Origin: Actinomycetota bacterium
GTDB taxonomy: Bacteria > Actinomycetota > Acidimicrobiia > Acidimicrobiales > JAFATL01
DNA length: 9,611 bases
NCBI GenBank assembly: GCA_019243975.1
Contig: JAFATL010000166.1
Span: 1-9,611, forward strand
Direction of reading: 5' to 3'
Position 1 is the stretch's first letter. Each line of letters begins with the position of its first letter. The notes below the pieces were generated by a model that saw only the letters and a list, made by a program, of their open reading frames with translations, was not told where the DNA came from and ran no database searches. Of the stretch, positions 1 through 5,429 are shown in pieces. The position numbers were made by a program, and so were the translations under genes.

Positions 1-430
1 CTTCGACCGTCGCGCTGGCGCCGTCGTAGAGCGACGCGTTCGCCACCTCGACGCCGGACAGCCGCGAGATCAGCGTCTGGTACTCGAACAGCGCCTGCAG
101 CACGCCTTGGGCCACCTCGGGCTGGTACGGCGTGTAGGCGGTGACGAACTCGGATCGGAACGTGAGCCGGCGGGTGGCGGCCGGGACTTCATGGTCGTAC
201 GCGCCACCGCCCGCGAAGCACAGCAGGTCGCGGCCCGAGCGGTTGGCGTCGGCGAGACGCGTCATCTCGGCCATCACGTCGGGTTCGCTCAGGCCGGGCG
301 CCACGGCCAGCCCTTCGCTGAGCCGGAGCGCGGCCGGTATCGAGTCGAACAGCTCGTCGAGCGACGACAGGCCGACGAAGGCGAGCATGGCCTCCAGTTC
401 GGCGTCGGTGTGGGGGACGAAGTGGCCCAC
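1..430 (-). CDS. gcvPA: Glycine dehydrogenase (decarboxylating) subunit 1, N-terminal part, cut by window edge
   Basis: P-protein of the glycine cleavage system, the cytoplasmic PLP enzyme that decarboxylates glycine and passes the aminomethyl group to lipoylated GcvH. The first 143 codons are visible and the rest lies beyond base 1. The start is GTG at 430, two bases after the gcvT stop, with an AAGAAGGG Shine-Dalgarno at 444-437 inside the end of gcvT, so the pair is probably translationally coupled. The N-terminus (GHFVPHTDAELEAML, then SSLDELFDSIP) carries the PHT motif typical of split GcvPA rather than the RHIGP start of full-length GcvP. Other family matches are GGGAYDHEVPA, TAYTPYQPEVAQGVLQALFEYQT and VANASLYDGASA. 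The PLP lysine would be on subunit 2, outside the window. The family is secure. The split type is inferred from the N-terminus only. Confidence 0.93.
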   Translation of the reverse strand, partial: MGHFVPHTDAELEAMLAFVGLSSLDELFDSIPAALRLSEGLAVAPGLSEPDVMAEMTRLADANRSGRDLLCFAGGGAYDHEVPAATRRLTFRSEFVTAYTPYQPEVAQGVLQALFEYQTLISRLSGVEVANASLYDGASATVE

Positions 431-432
431 GG

Positions 433-1482
433 TCAGCCCTTCTTGGCCACGAACGGGAGCTTGACGACGCGCGCGGGCGTGGCCTTGCCGCGCACGTCGA
501 CCTCGACCTCGGCCCCCGGTTCCACGTCGGGGGGAACGAAGGCGAGGGCGATCCCTTGCTCCAAGGAGGGCGAGAAGTTGCCGCTGGTGACCTCGCCGGC
601 CGGCTTGCCGTCGACCAGGACCGGGTACCCCTGCCGCGGCGGCTGGCGACCCTCGACGGTCAGGCCCCGCAGGCGGCGGGCGACGCCCCGGTCCTTCTCG
701 GCCTGCAACGCAGCGCGGCCGCGGAAGTCGCCCTTGTCCCAGCCCACGACCCAGCCCAGCCCCGCCTGCAGCGGCGTGATGCCGGGGCCCAACTCGTGCC
801 CATGCAGCGGGAGGCCGGCCTCCAGGCGCAGCGTGTCGCGCGCGCCCAGCCCGGCGGGCGTCACGCCCGCGTCGAGCACGGCCTGCCAGAACGCCTCGGC
901 GTTGTCGACGGGCACTGCGCACTCGACGCCGTCCTCGCCCGTGTACCCGGTGCCGGCGGCCACCACGGGCAGGCCCCGCCACTCGAAGGTAGTCACGCCG
1001 AAGTGAGCGACGTCGGCTGCCTCCGGCGCGACCGCCCGCAACTTGGCCCGCGCTTCGGGCCCCTGCACGGCGACGACGGCGCGGCCGCCGGTCACGTCGG
1101 TGCCGCCGATGGCGTCGACCACGCGCGCCGTGTTGGACGCGTTGGGCATCACGCTGAACTCACCGTCGCGCAGCCACCACACGATGATGTCGTCGAGCAC
1201 CGACGCGTCGGCCTCGTCGAGCAGGTGGGTGTACTGGGCCCGGCCCGGTTCGATCTTGCGCAGGTCGTTGGTGAGTGCGGCCTGCAGCTGGTCGAACGCG
1301 TCCGCACCCGACACCGCCACGGTGCCCAGGTGACTCACGTCGAAGGCGACGGCGGCGGTGCGGCAGGCCCGGTGCTCGGCCAGGGTGCCGGTCGGGTACT
1401 GCAGCGGCATCTCCCAGCCCCCGAAGGGCACCAACTTCGCCCCGAGGGCGCGATGGGCGGCGTCGAGGGGCGAGTGCAGCAT
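433..1482 (-). CDS. gcvT: Aminomethyltransferase, glycine cleavage T-protein
   Basis: Transfers the methylene group from the aminomethyl-lipoyl arm of GcvH to tetrahydrofolate, releasing ammonia. At 349 aa it has normal family length. Conserved features in order: KLVPFGGWEMPLQYP (residues 16-30), FDVSHLG (47-53), LTNDL (70-74), LDDIIVWW (96-103) whose second Asp matches the catalytic Asp of E. coli GcvT, PNASN (113-117), GTGYTGEDGVE, and RDTLRLEAGLPLHGHEL. The C-terminal barrel contains the expected GYPV...G...TSG...SP pattern. The ATG at 1482 gives the canonical N-terminus LHSPLDAAHRALGAKLVPF. There is no Shine-Dalgarno just upstream, but TAGGCT lies 9 nt before the ATG, so the transcript may be leaderless or have a very short leader. 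It is followed at once by gcvPA, while gcvH lies about 3.6 kb upstream on the same strand. Confidence 0.97.
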   Translation of the reverse strand: MLHSPLDAAHRALGAKLVPFGGWEMPLQYPTGTLAEHRACRTAAVAFDVSHLGTVAVSGADAFDQLQAALTNDLRKIEPGRAQYTHLLDEADASVLDDIIVWWLRDGEFSVMPNASNTARVVDAIGGTDVTGGRAVVAVQGPEARAKLRAVAPEAADVAHFGVTTFEWRGLPVVAAGTGYTGEDGVECAVPVDNAEAFWQAVLDAGVTPAGLGARDTLRLEAGLPLHGHELGPGITPLQAGLGWVVGWDKGDFRGRAALQAEKDRGVARRLRGLTVEGRQPPRQGYPVLVDGKPAGEVTSGNFSPSLEQGIALAFVPPDVEPGAEVEVDVRGKATPARVVKLPFVAKKG

Positions 1483-1491
1483 CGCCCGGCG

Positions 1492-1497
1492 AGCCTA
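1492..1497 (-). promoter_or_regulatory. Possible -10 element for gcvT
   Basis: TAGGCT fits the actinobacterial -10 pattern TANNNT and lies 9 nt before the gcvT ATG, in the 49-base gap after the preceding gene. No Shine-Dalgarno is present, which favours a leaderless or near-leaderless transcript. I found no clear -35. An 8-base palindrome TACCGGTA (1514-1521) lies just upstream. Confidence 0.35.
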
Positions 1498-1531
1498 GAA
1501 GACGCTCCGGCCCTACCGGTACGACCCGTCG

Positions 1532-1945
1532 CTACTCGACGACGTCGAAGTTGAGCGGCTGGGGCTCGACCTCGTCGAGAGCGGCGTCGGCCAGCTGCGA
1601 CGGCTCCTCCAGCCCGTACTTCACGAGCAGGTTGAGGTAGTCGCGCTGGTAGAGGATCTTGACCTTCACGCCCGGGTTGAGCTCGCGCAGGCGGCGGATC
1701 TTGCGGTTCTTCTTCGTGACCAGCTTCTGGCTGAGCGTGGTGACCTCGATGTAGAGGTCGTAGGCGGGCAGGTAGAAGTCGGGCCGGAACGCCTGGACCG
1801 GATTGCCCACCCGGTCGCGTTCGAGCACGAACTCGGTGGGCTCGTAGTCCCACGCGATGCCGTAGAAATCGAGCAACTTGGCGAGCTGCCGCTCCGAGTT
1901 GTGGGCGAAGCGAACGGTTTCGTGCGGCAGGCCGAGCGACTCCAG
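1532..1945 (-). CDS. Conserved small protein with PD-(D/E)XK nuclease-like motifs, start uncertain
   Basis: I do not recognise a named gene. The frame gives a coherent soluble protein of about 132-137 aa that does not resemble an antisense shadow. Motifs, numbered from the CTG at 1945: a helix SERQLAKLLDFYGIAWDYEP with Glu18, then AFRPDFYLPAYDLYIEVTT with Asp56 and Glu67, then basic KKNRKIRRLRELNPGVKVKILYQRDY. Glu, PDF and IEV on adjacent strands resemble a PD-(D/E)XK nuclease core, but the usual ExK lysine is Thr69, with Lys74 nearby. That function is inference. No ATG, GTG or TTG is in frame between the upstream MerR gene's stop and the conserved part. Candidates are CTG at 1945 (AGGAGG at 1965-1960, 14 nt away) and CTG at 1930 (GGAG at 1943-1940, 9 nt away). 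The in-frame ATG at 2113 would overlap the MerR gene with sequence that looks non-coding in this frame. Confidence 0.66.
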   Translation of the reverse strand: MESLGLPHETVRFAHNSERQLAKLLDFYGIAWDYEPTEFVLERDRVGNPVQAFRPDFYLPAYDLYIEVTTLSQKLVTKKNRKIRRLRELNPGVKVKILYQRDYLNLLVKYGLEEPSQLADAALDEVEPQPLNFDVVE

Positions 1946-1949
1946 AGTG

Positions 1950-2429
1950 TTACCCCCCGCCTCCTGCGGCCCGGCGCGAACCGACGGCGGACTCCGCCGG
2001 CTGGTTGCCGGCGAACTCGGTGATGGCGGCGTCGAGCTGCTCGACCACACCGGCGAGCGGCAAGACCATGTTGAGCACGCCCTGGCCACCCTTGAGCAGG
2101 TCGACGACCTCACCGTCGGACCAGGCCAGCACGGAGTGGGCGCCGTTGAGGACGAGGTTGGCCGACCCCAGGTCGCCGCCGATGTTGTCGCGCAGGCACT
2201 CGATGGCCCGGCGGGCCGACTGCAGCGAGACGCCGGCGTCGAGCAGCTGCTTGATGACCTTCAGCTCGAGGAGATCGGTGTAGGAGTAGCGGCGCTGGGT
2301 GCCACTGCCCCGTGCCTCGGAGATCGACGGGCGCAGCAGGTCGGTGCGCGCCCAGTAGTCGAGCTGGCGGTACGTGATGCCGGCGATCTTGCACACCTGG
2401 GGACCGCGGTAACCCTCTTCGAGAGCCAT
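1950..2429 (-). CDS. MerR-family transcriptional regulator, Rv1830 (ResR/McdR)-like
   Basis: DNA-binding regulator of 159 aa. The winged HTH occupies about residues 8-80: RGPQVCKIAGITYRQLDYWA (8-27), a wing around SISEARGSGTQRRYSY (35-50), then the helix TDLLELKVIKQLLDAGVSLQ (51-70). Residues 82-140 are a short effector or dimerisation part without metal-binding cysteines. By sequence style and position after the DUF151 nuclease it corresponds to M. tuberculosis Rv1830, reported to influence growth and division. Carrying that role over is inference. The ATG at 2429 is preceded by GAGGAGA about 10 nt upstream and by a good promoter at 2511-2483, so this gene probably begins a transcription unit. 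The C-terminus ends in a glycine run (AAGGGG) encoded by a G-rich stretch directly before TAA. A +1 shift there would enter the next gene's frame. Confidence 0.93.
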   Translation of the reverse strand: MALEEGYRGPQVCKIAGITYRQLDYWARTDLLRPSISEARGSGTQRRYSYTDLLELKVIKQLLDAGVSLQSARRAIECLRDNIGGDLGSANLVLNGAHSVLAWSDGEVVDLLKGGQGVLNMVLPLAGVVEQLDAAITEFAGNQPAESAVGSRRAAGGGG

Positions 2430-2482
2430 GGGGAAGCGTCTCCTCGTCTGATGACACCGCCGTAGTTACGACAGTGTGACAC

Positions 2483-2511
2483 AGGGTACGACGCCCCGCG
2501 CGCGGGGTCAA
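2483..2511 (-). promoter_or_regulatory. Sigma-70-type promoter of the Rv1830-like merR gene
   Basis: Reading the minus strand, TTGACC (2511-2506) and TACCCT (2488-2483) are separated by exactly 17 nt, a near-ideal housekeeping promoter. The expected start near 2476 gives a leader of roughly 45-50 nt that includes the GAGGAGA ribosome site. It lies in the 89-base gap between the DUF151 nuclease stop and the merR ATG, the longest gap in the window. Confidence 0.65.
2494..2507 (-). repeat. 14-bp perfect palindrome between -35 and -10, candidate MerR operator
   Basis: CCCCGCGCGCGGGG is perfectly self-complementary. It overlaps the last two bases of the -35 and fills most of the 17-nt spacer. MerR-family regulators typically bind dyads in the spacer, so self-regulation by the downstream gene is a reasonable inference. 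It could also be a weak stem ending the nuclease transcript, but no T tract follows. A smaller 9-base dyad, GTGTCACAC on the minus strand, lies at 2482-2474 near the expected start of transcription. Confidence 0.45.
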
Positions 2512-2518
2512 CGAAGGT

Positions 2519-3019
2519 CTACGAGGAGAAATCCTCCGGCCTGACACCCTCGATGAACTCCTGGAACTGCGAGACGAGCTCGTCGGCGCCCTCGCCCAGC
2601 TCCTCGTCGTCGTCGGTCTGCAGGTCGACGGCGTGCTCGTCGAGCAGGGACTCGTCGGCGAAGATCGGCGTGCCCATCCGCGCCGCCAGCGCCATCGCGT
2701 CGGAGGGACGGCTCGACACGCTGAAGCGGCGGCCGTCCTGGCTCAGGTGGATCTCGGCGTAGTACGTGCTGTCGCGCAGCTCGGTGATCACCACCCGCTC
2801 GGGGGTGAGCCCGGCCTCGACCAGCAGGTCGCGCATGAGGTCGTGCGTCATGGGCCGGGGCCGCTGCACGCCCTGCAGCGCTTCGGCGATCGCGCTGGCT
2901 TCGAACGGGCCGATGAAGATGGGCAGGGTGCGCTTGGCGCCCTCCACCTCCTGGAGAAGCACCACCGGCGTGTTCTGCGTCAACTCCACTCGCACGGCGG
3001 CCAGGTGCATCTCGACCAT
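2519..3019 (-). CDS. DUF151 bifunctional nuclease family protein, Rv1829-like
   Basis: Small soluble protein of 166 aa in the bifunctional nuclease (BFN, DUF151) family. Conserved stretches: VLLQEVEGAKRTLPIFIGPFEA (residues 20-41), SAIAEALQGVQRPRPMTHDL (42-61), YYAEIHL (86-92), and the hallmark SSRPSDAMALAARMGTPIF (102-120). The C-terminal tail is acidic (DDDEELGEGADEL). Plant members have nuclease activity, but the biochemical role in bacteria is unclear, so enzymatic function here is family-based. The same gene sits between the two MerR genes in Mycobacterium. The ATG at 3019 is used; an ATG three codons later (3010) is possible. AGGG at 3030-3027 could act as a ribosome site, and TAGGGT ending 6 nt before the ATG could be a -10 for a leaderless message. 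The stop of the preceding hpt is 9 nt upstream. Confidence 0.95.
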   Translation of the reverse strand: MVEMHLAAVRVELTQNTPVVLLQEVEGAKRTLPIFIGPFEASAIAEALQGVQRPRPMTHDLMRDLLVEAGLTPERVVITELRDSTYYAEIHLSQDGRRFSVSSRPSDAMALAARMGTPIFADESLLDEHAVDLQTDDDEELGEGADELVSQFQEFIEGVRPEDFSS

Positions 3020-3025
3020 GCGAAA

Positions 3026-3031
3026 ACCCTA
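3026..3031 (-). promoter_or_regulatory. Possible -10 element (leaderless) for the DUF151 gene
   Basis: TAGGGT fits TANNNT and is followed by six bases (TTTCGC) and the ATG at 3019. Its first three bases are the TAG stop of hpt. The AGGG within it could equally be a weak Shine-Dalgarno, so this site is ambiguous. No clear -35 is visible. Confidence 0.33.
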
Positions 3032-3604
3032 CCCCGCATACAGCTCTTCCACATGGGCATCGGGATCGCCGCGAAGGGCGTCGAGATCGCCCGCCACCAC
3101 CACGTCGAGGTTGCGGTAGCGCTCGCCGAAGTCGAGTCCGTACCCGAGCACGAACTCGTCGGGCACCTCGAAACCGACGAAGCGCAGCTTGACCGGCACG
3201 ATGCGGCGCGCTGCCTTGTCGAGCAGCGTGCACACCTCGAGCGAGCGGGGCTGGCGTCGCTCCAACTCGCCCAGCACGTAGGTCAACGTGAGTCCGGTGT
3301 CGACGACGTCTTCGACCAGCACGACGTCGCGGCCATGGATGTCGAGGTCGAGGTCCTTGAGGATGCGCACGCGTCCGGTGCCTTCGCCGTAGCTCGAGAT
3401 CGACAGGAAGTCGACGAGCGGAACGATCGTCAGCGTGCGCACCAAGTCGGCGAGGAACGGCACGCTGCCCTTGAGCACGGCCACCAGCACGACCCCGTCG
3501 TCGTAGGTCGTCGACAGCTCGCGCCCGAGGCGGCGCACGCCTTCGCGCAGTTGCTCGGCGGACAGCAGGGGCCGCGCCGGCGGCACCGTCACACCGTCGG
3601 GCAC
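3029..3604 (-). CDS. hpt: Hypoxanthine(-guanine) phosphoribosyltransferase
   Basis: Purine salvage enzyme making IMP or GMP from hypoxanthine or guanine and PRPP. From the GTG at 3604 it is 191 aa, close to the usual 180-190. Motifs: LVAVLKGSVPFLADL (40-54) with the LKGS pyrophosphate-binding loop, the flexible-loop SSYGEGT (70-76), the PRPP signature VVLVEDVVDTGLTL (94-107), and VKLRFVGFEVPDEFVLGYGLDF (138-159) with the purine-contacting Lys and the Val/Asp region. The frame stays open upstream to 3850 only by shadowing ftsR. In-frame GTGs at 3604, 3592 and 3586 are all possible, and none has a strong Shine-Dalgarno. 3604 is chosen because it lies 4 nt after the ftsR stop, which suggests coupling. 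Mycobacterium has no hpt at this position, so this is a lineage-specific insertion into the conserved block. Confidence 0.95.
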   Translation of the reverse strand: MPDGVTVPPARPLLSAEQLREGVRRLGRELSTTYDDGVVLVAVLKGSVPFLADLVRTLTIVPLVDFLSISSYGEGTGRVRILKDLDLDIHGRDVVLVEDVVDTGLTLTYVLGELERRQPRSLEVCTLLDKAARRIVPVKLRFVGFEVPDEFVLGYGLDFGERYRNLDVVVAGDLDALRGDPDAHVEELYAG

Positions 3605-3608
3605 CGGA

Positions 3609-4526
3609 TCAACCGGAGGTGTAGTCGTGCAGTGCTTGGCGCAGCATCGACGCCCGCAGGTCCTGACCGAGCCGGGCCAGCTCGCCCAGGGTCTCGACCG
3701 CCTGCCGGCGCGACTGCGGGTTGCGCTGTTTGAGCAACGGCATGACGATCTGCTCGAAGAACCCGGCCTCCCGGTCGGCCGCGCTCTTGTACATGCGCAG
3801 GTGGCGGGCCTCGACGCCGAAGCGGAGGAACCCGGCGGCCAGCTGCGCAACGTGCTTGGCCTCGCCGTCGTAGTACCGCGTGCCGCCCACCGGCTTGCTC
3901 GACAGCAGGCCGTACTTCTCCAGCTCGGTGAGCCGGCTCACGGGAAGGTCGACGGCCTCGGCCAACTCCTCGATGGTGAGGTCGGCGCCGCTCGTGTCGG
4001 CCGCCACCAGCACGTCGGGTGACTCCGGCACCGGTGCCTTGGGTACCGGTGCGGGGGCGGGCCGGGGCGCCGGGGTGGGCCGGGGCGGCGGCGCCGGGGC
4101 GGGCCGGGAGGCGGGCTTGGGCTGCTCCTGCTGGTGCTGGGGGTTCGCGGCGGGGACCACGGCCGGGGCGGGATCGGGAACCACCGCCGGGACGGGCTCG
4201 GGCACGGCCGCCACGGGGAGCGTGTCGGCGGCGATCGGGGCCGCCGCCACTGCGTCGGGCGAGATGGTCGCGGCGTCGGGCGAGTCGTCGCCCAGCCTGC
4301 CCTTGATGACCTTCAGGGGCAGGAAGTGCTCGCGCTGCTGGCGCAGGATCCAGCGCAGGCGCTCGACGTCGGCCTCGTAGAACTTGCGGTAGCCCGACGG
4401 CGTGCGCTCGGGGTCGATCAGGCCCTGACTCTCGAGGAAGCGGATCTTCGAGATGGTGGCGTCGGGGAACTCCTCCTTGAGGAGGGAGAGCACCTCGCCG
4501 ATCGACAAGTAGGCGCGGTCGGCCAA
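3609..4526 (-). CDS. ftsR: MerR-family cell-division regulator, FtsR (Rv1828)-like
   Basis: Regulator of 305 aa. The N-terminal MerR-type HTH (residues 6-76) contains YLSIGEVLSLLKEEFPDATI, SKIRFLESQGLI and TPSGYRKFYEADVERLRWIL. A Pro/Ala-rich low-complexity linker (about 95-168) follows. A second HTH-like module (183-250) has LTIEELAEAVDLPVSRLTEL, EKYGLL and RYYDGEAKHVAQLAAGFLRFG, with a helical tail to 305. This two-module layout matches Rv1828. The Corynebacterium glutamicum orthologue FtsR is reported to activate ftsZ, so that role is likely but transferred. The start is TTG at 4526. It is supported by GGAGGAG at 4540-4534 with 7-nt spacing and by the Rv1828-like N-terminus starting here. 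The garA stop is 4 nt upstream, so the two are probably cotranscribed and coupled. No ftsZ lies in the window. Confidence 0.93.
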   Translation of the reverse strand: MADRAYLSIGEVLSLLKEEFPDATISKIRFLESQGLIDPERTPSGYRKFYEADVERLRWILRQQREHFLPLKVIKGRLGDDSPDAATISPDAVAAAPIAADTLPVAAVPEPVPAVVPDPAPAVVPAANPQHQQEQPKPASRPAPAPPPRPTPAPRPAPAPVPKAPVPESPDVLVAADTSGADLTIEELAEAVDLPVSRLTELEKYGLLSSKPVGGTRYYDGEAKHVAQLAAGFLRFGVEARHLRMYKSAADREAGFFEQIVMPLLKQRNPQSRRQAVETLGELARLGQDLRASMLRQALHDYTSG

Positions 4527-4530
4527 CGCG

Positions 4531-5013
4531 TTACTCCTCCGGGCCTACGCCGGTGAGGAACACGAGCTTGAACTTCCCGATCTGCACCTCGTCACCGTTG
4601 GCCAGCGGCGCGTCGTCGATGCGTTCGCGGTTGAGGTAGGTGCCGTTGAGGGAGCCGACGTCGCGCAGCAGGTAGCCGCCGTCGTCGCGCGCGAACTCGG
4701 CGTGCCGGCGCGACACGGTGATGTCGTCGAGGAAGATGTCGCTGTCGGGGTGACGGCCGGCGCGCGTGACGTCGGCATCGAGCAGGAACTTCGAACCCGC
4801 GTTGGGGCCGCGCTTCACCACCAGCATCCCCATGCCCTCGGGCAAGTCGTCGAGCGTGACCGCGATCTCGTCGTCGGGCGGGGCGACGTCGGCCTCGACC
4901 GGCACCAGCGTGACCGTGGTGGGGTCGTCGCCGCCGTGCTCGAGGGGCGCGCCACAGGACGAGCAGAAGTTGGCTCCCGAGGGGTTGCGATGCCCGCAGT
5001 TGTTGCAAAACAC
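4531..5013 (-). CDS. garA: GarA/OdhI-like FHA-domain protein with N-terminal zinc ribbon
   Basis: Phosphothreonine-binding regulator of 160 aa. In mycobacteria and corynebacteria GarA/OdhI inhibits the 2-oxoglutarate dehydrogenase complex unless phosphorylated by Ser/Thr kinases. The FHA domain (about 60-155) is very GarA-like: LVVKRGPNAGSKFLLD, AGRHPDSDIFLDDITVSRRH (residues 85-104, with Arg87, Ser101, His104), DVGSLNGTYLNRE (Asn123) and LANGDEVQIGKFKLVFLTG. The N-terminus differs: CNNCGHRNPSGANFCSSCG supplies Cys3, Cys6, Cys17 and Cys20, a zinc-ribbon pattern. The mycobacterial ETTSVF kinase motif is absent, though DPTTVTLVPV (30-39) offers Thr32, Thr33 and Thr35 in a comparable place. The start is GTG at 5013, directly before the first CxxC. 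It has no Shine-Dalgarno, but TACCCT ends 7 nt upstream, so a leaderless message is likely. Position between gcvH and ftsR is as in Rv1827. Confidence 0.93.
   Translation of the reverse strand: MFCNNCGHRNPSGANFCSSCGAPLEHGGDDPTTVTLVPVEADVAPPDDEIAVTLDDLPEGMGMLVVKRGPNAGSKFLLDADVTRAGRHPDSDIFLDDITVSRRHAEFARDDGGYLLRDVGSLNGTYLNRERIDDAPLANGDEVQIGKFKLVFLTGVGPEE
4534..4540 (-). promoter_or_regulatory. Ribosome binding site fixing the TTG start of ftsR
   Basis: GGAGGAG, encoding the last two Glu codons of the upstream FHA gene, lies 7 nt before TTG at 4526. It is the strongest Shine-Dalgarno I see in the window and decides the rare TTG start, because no ATG or GTG lies suitably close. Confidence 0.7.
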
Positions 5014-5020
5014 GTCAGCC

Positions 5021-5026
5021 AGGGTA
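5021..5026 (-). promoter_or_regulatory. -10 element for a leaderless garA transcript
   Basis: TACCCT, the same hexamer as in the merR promoter at 2488-2483, is followed by exactly 7 nt (GGCTGAC) and the GTG start at 5013. That puts the transcription start at or next to the start codon. No Shine-Dalgarno is present. A canonical -35 is not visible; the expected place is occupied by the end of gcvH and a palindrome. Confidence 0.5.
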
Positions 5027-5030
5027 GCGC

Positions 5031-5042
5031 CGGAGCGCTCCG
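5031..5042 (-). repeat. 12-bp perfect palindrome upstream of the garA -10
   Basis: CGGAGCGCTCCG is perfectly self-complementary. It lies 4 bases upstream of the TACCCT hexamer, within the normal -35/-10 spacer window and 6 bases after the gcvH stop. It may be a MerR-type operator or part of a weak gcvH 3' stem; no T tract follows. It has a GCGC core and purine/pyrimidine arms like the palindrome at 2494-2507, but the arms differ in sequence. Confidence 0.4.
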
Positions 5043-5048
5043 CTCCCC

Positions 5049-5429
5049 TCAGTCCGTGATCAGCTGGCGGTAGGCGGCGGCGTCCAACAGGCCCTCGTAC
5101 GCACCCGCGTCGTCGGGCTCGATGAGGCAGATCCACCCCTCGCCGTAGGGGTCCTCGTTGAGCCGCTGCGGGGCGTCGGCCAGGTCGTCGTTGGCGGCCA
5201 CGACCGTGCCCGCCAGCGGGGCGTAGATGTCGGAGACCGACTTGGTGGACTCCACCTCGCTGAATGACGCGCCGGCTTCCACCTTGGTGCCCGGTGCCGG
5301 CAGCTGCACGAACACGACGTCACCCAGCGCGTCCTGCGCGTAGTCGGTGATGCCGATGCGTACCTTGCCGTCCTCCAGCCGGGCCCACTCGTGGTCGGAC
5401 GTGTAGCGAAGCTCCTCCGGGACGTTCAC
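5049..5429 (-). CDS. gcvH: Glycine cleavage system H protein
   Basis: Lipoyl carrier protein of 126 aa that shuttles the aminomethyl intermediate between the P, T and L proteins. Motifs: LRYTSDHEWARLEDGKVRIG (residues 7-26), GITDYAQDALGDVVFVQLPA (26-45), and the lipoylation segment FSEVESTKSVSDIYAP with modified lysine Lys63. It continues with PLAGTVVAANDDLADAPQRL, NEDPYGEGWICLIEP and AYRQLI. The start is GTG at 5429 and overlaps the stop of the preceding DUF881 gene as GTGA, so coupling is likely. TATCGT also lies 7 nt upstream, which would allow a separate leaderless transcript. The gene is followed by garA, as in Mycobacterium, while gcvT and gcvPA lie downstream of the regulatory block. 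Confidence 0.97.
   Translation of the reverse strand: MNVPEELRYTSDHEWARLEDGKVRIGITDYAQDALGDVVFVQLPAPGTKVEAGASFSEVESTKSVSDIYAPLAGTVVAANDDLADAPQRLNEDPYGEGWICLIEPDDAGAYEGLLDAAAYRQLITD

Noticed and set aside
1514..1521. TACCGGTA palindrome before gcvT as an operator
   Set aside because: Eight bases is too short to separate from chance, and there is no second copy near the other gcv genes.
107..1554. Overlapping plus-strand frames opposite gcvT and gcvPA
   Set aside because: Both minus-strand genes show strong family motifs throughout. The plus-strand products show none.
1946..2113. ATG at 2113 as the start of the nuclease-like gene
   Set aside because: It would overlap merR by about 160 bases, and the extra segment is Ser/Pro/Arg-rich shadow sequence.
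2633..3733. 366-codon plus-strand open frame opposite hpt and the DUF151 gene
   Set aside because: It has low-complexity composition and lies opposite clear enzymes. It is a codon-bias shadow.
3605..3850. N-terminal extension of hpt to 3850
   Set aside because: The added residues are Ser/Arg/Cys-rich shadow of the ftsR 3' end. HPRT family length fits a start at 3604-3586.
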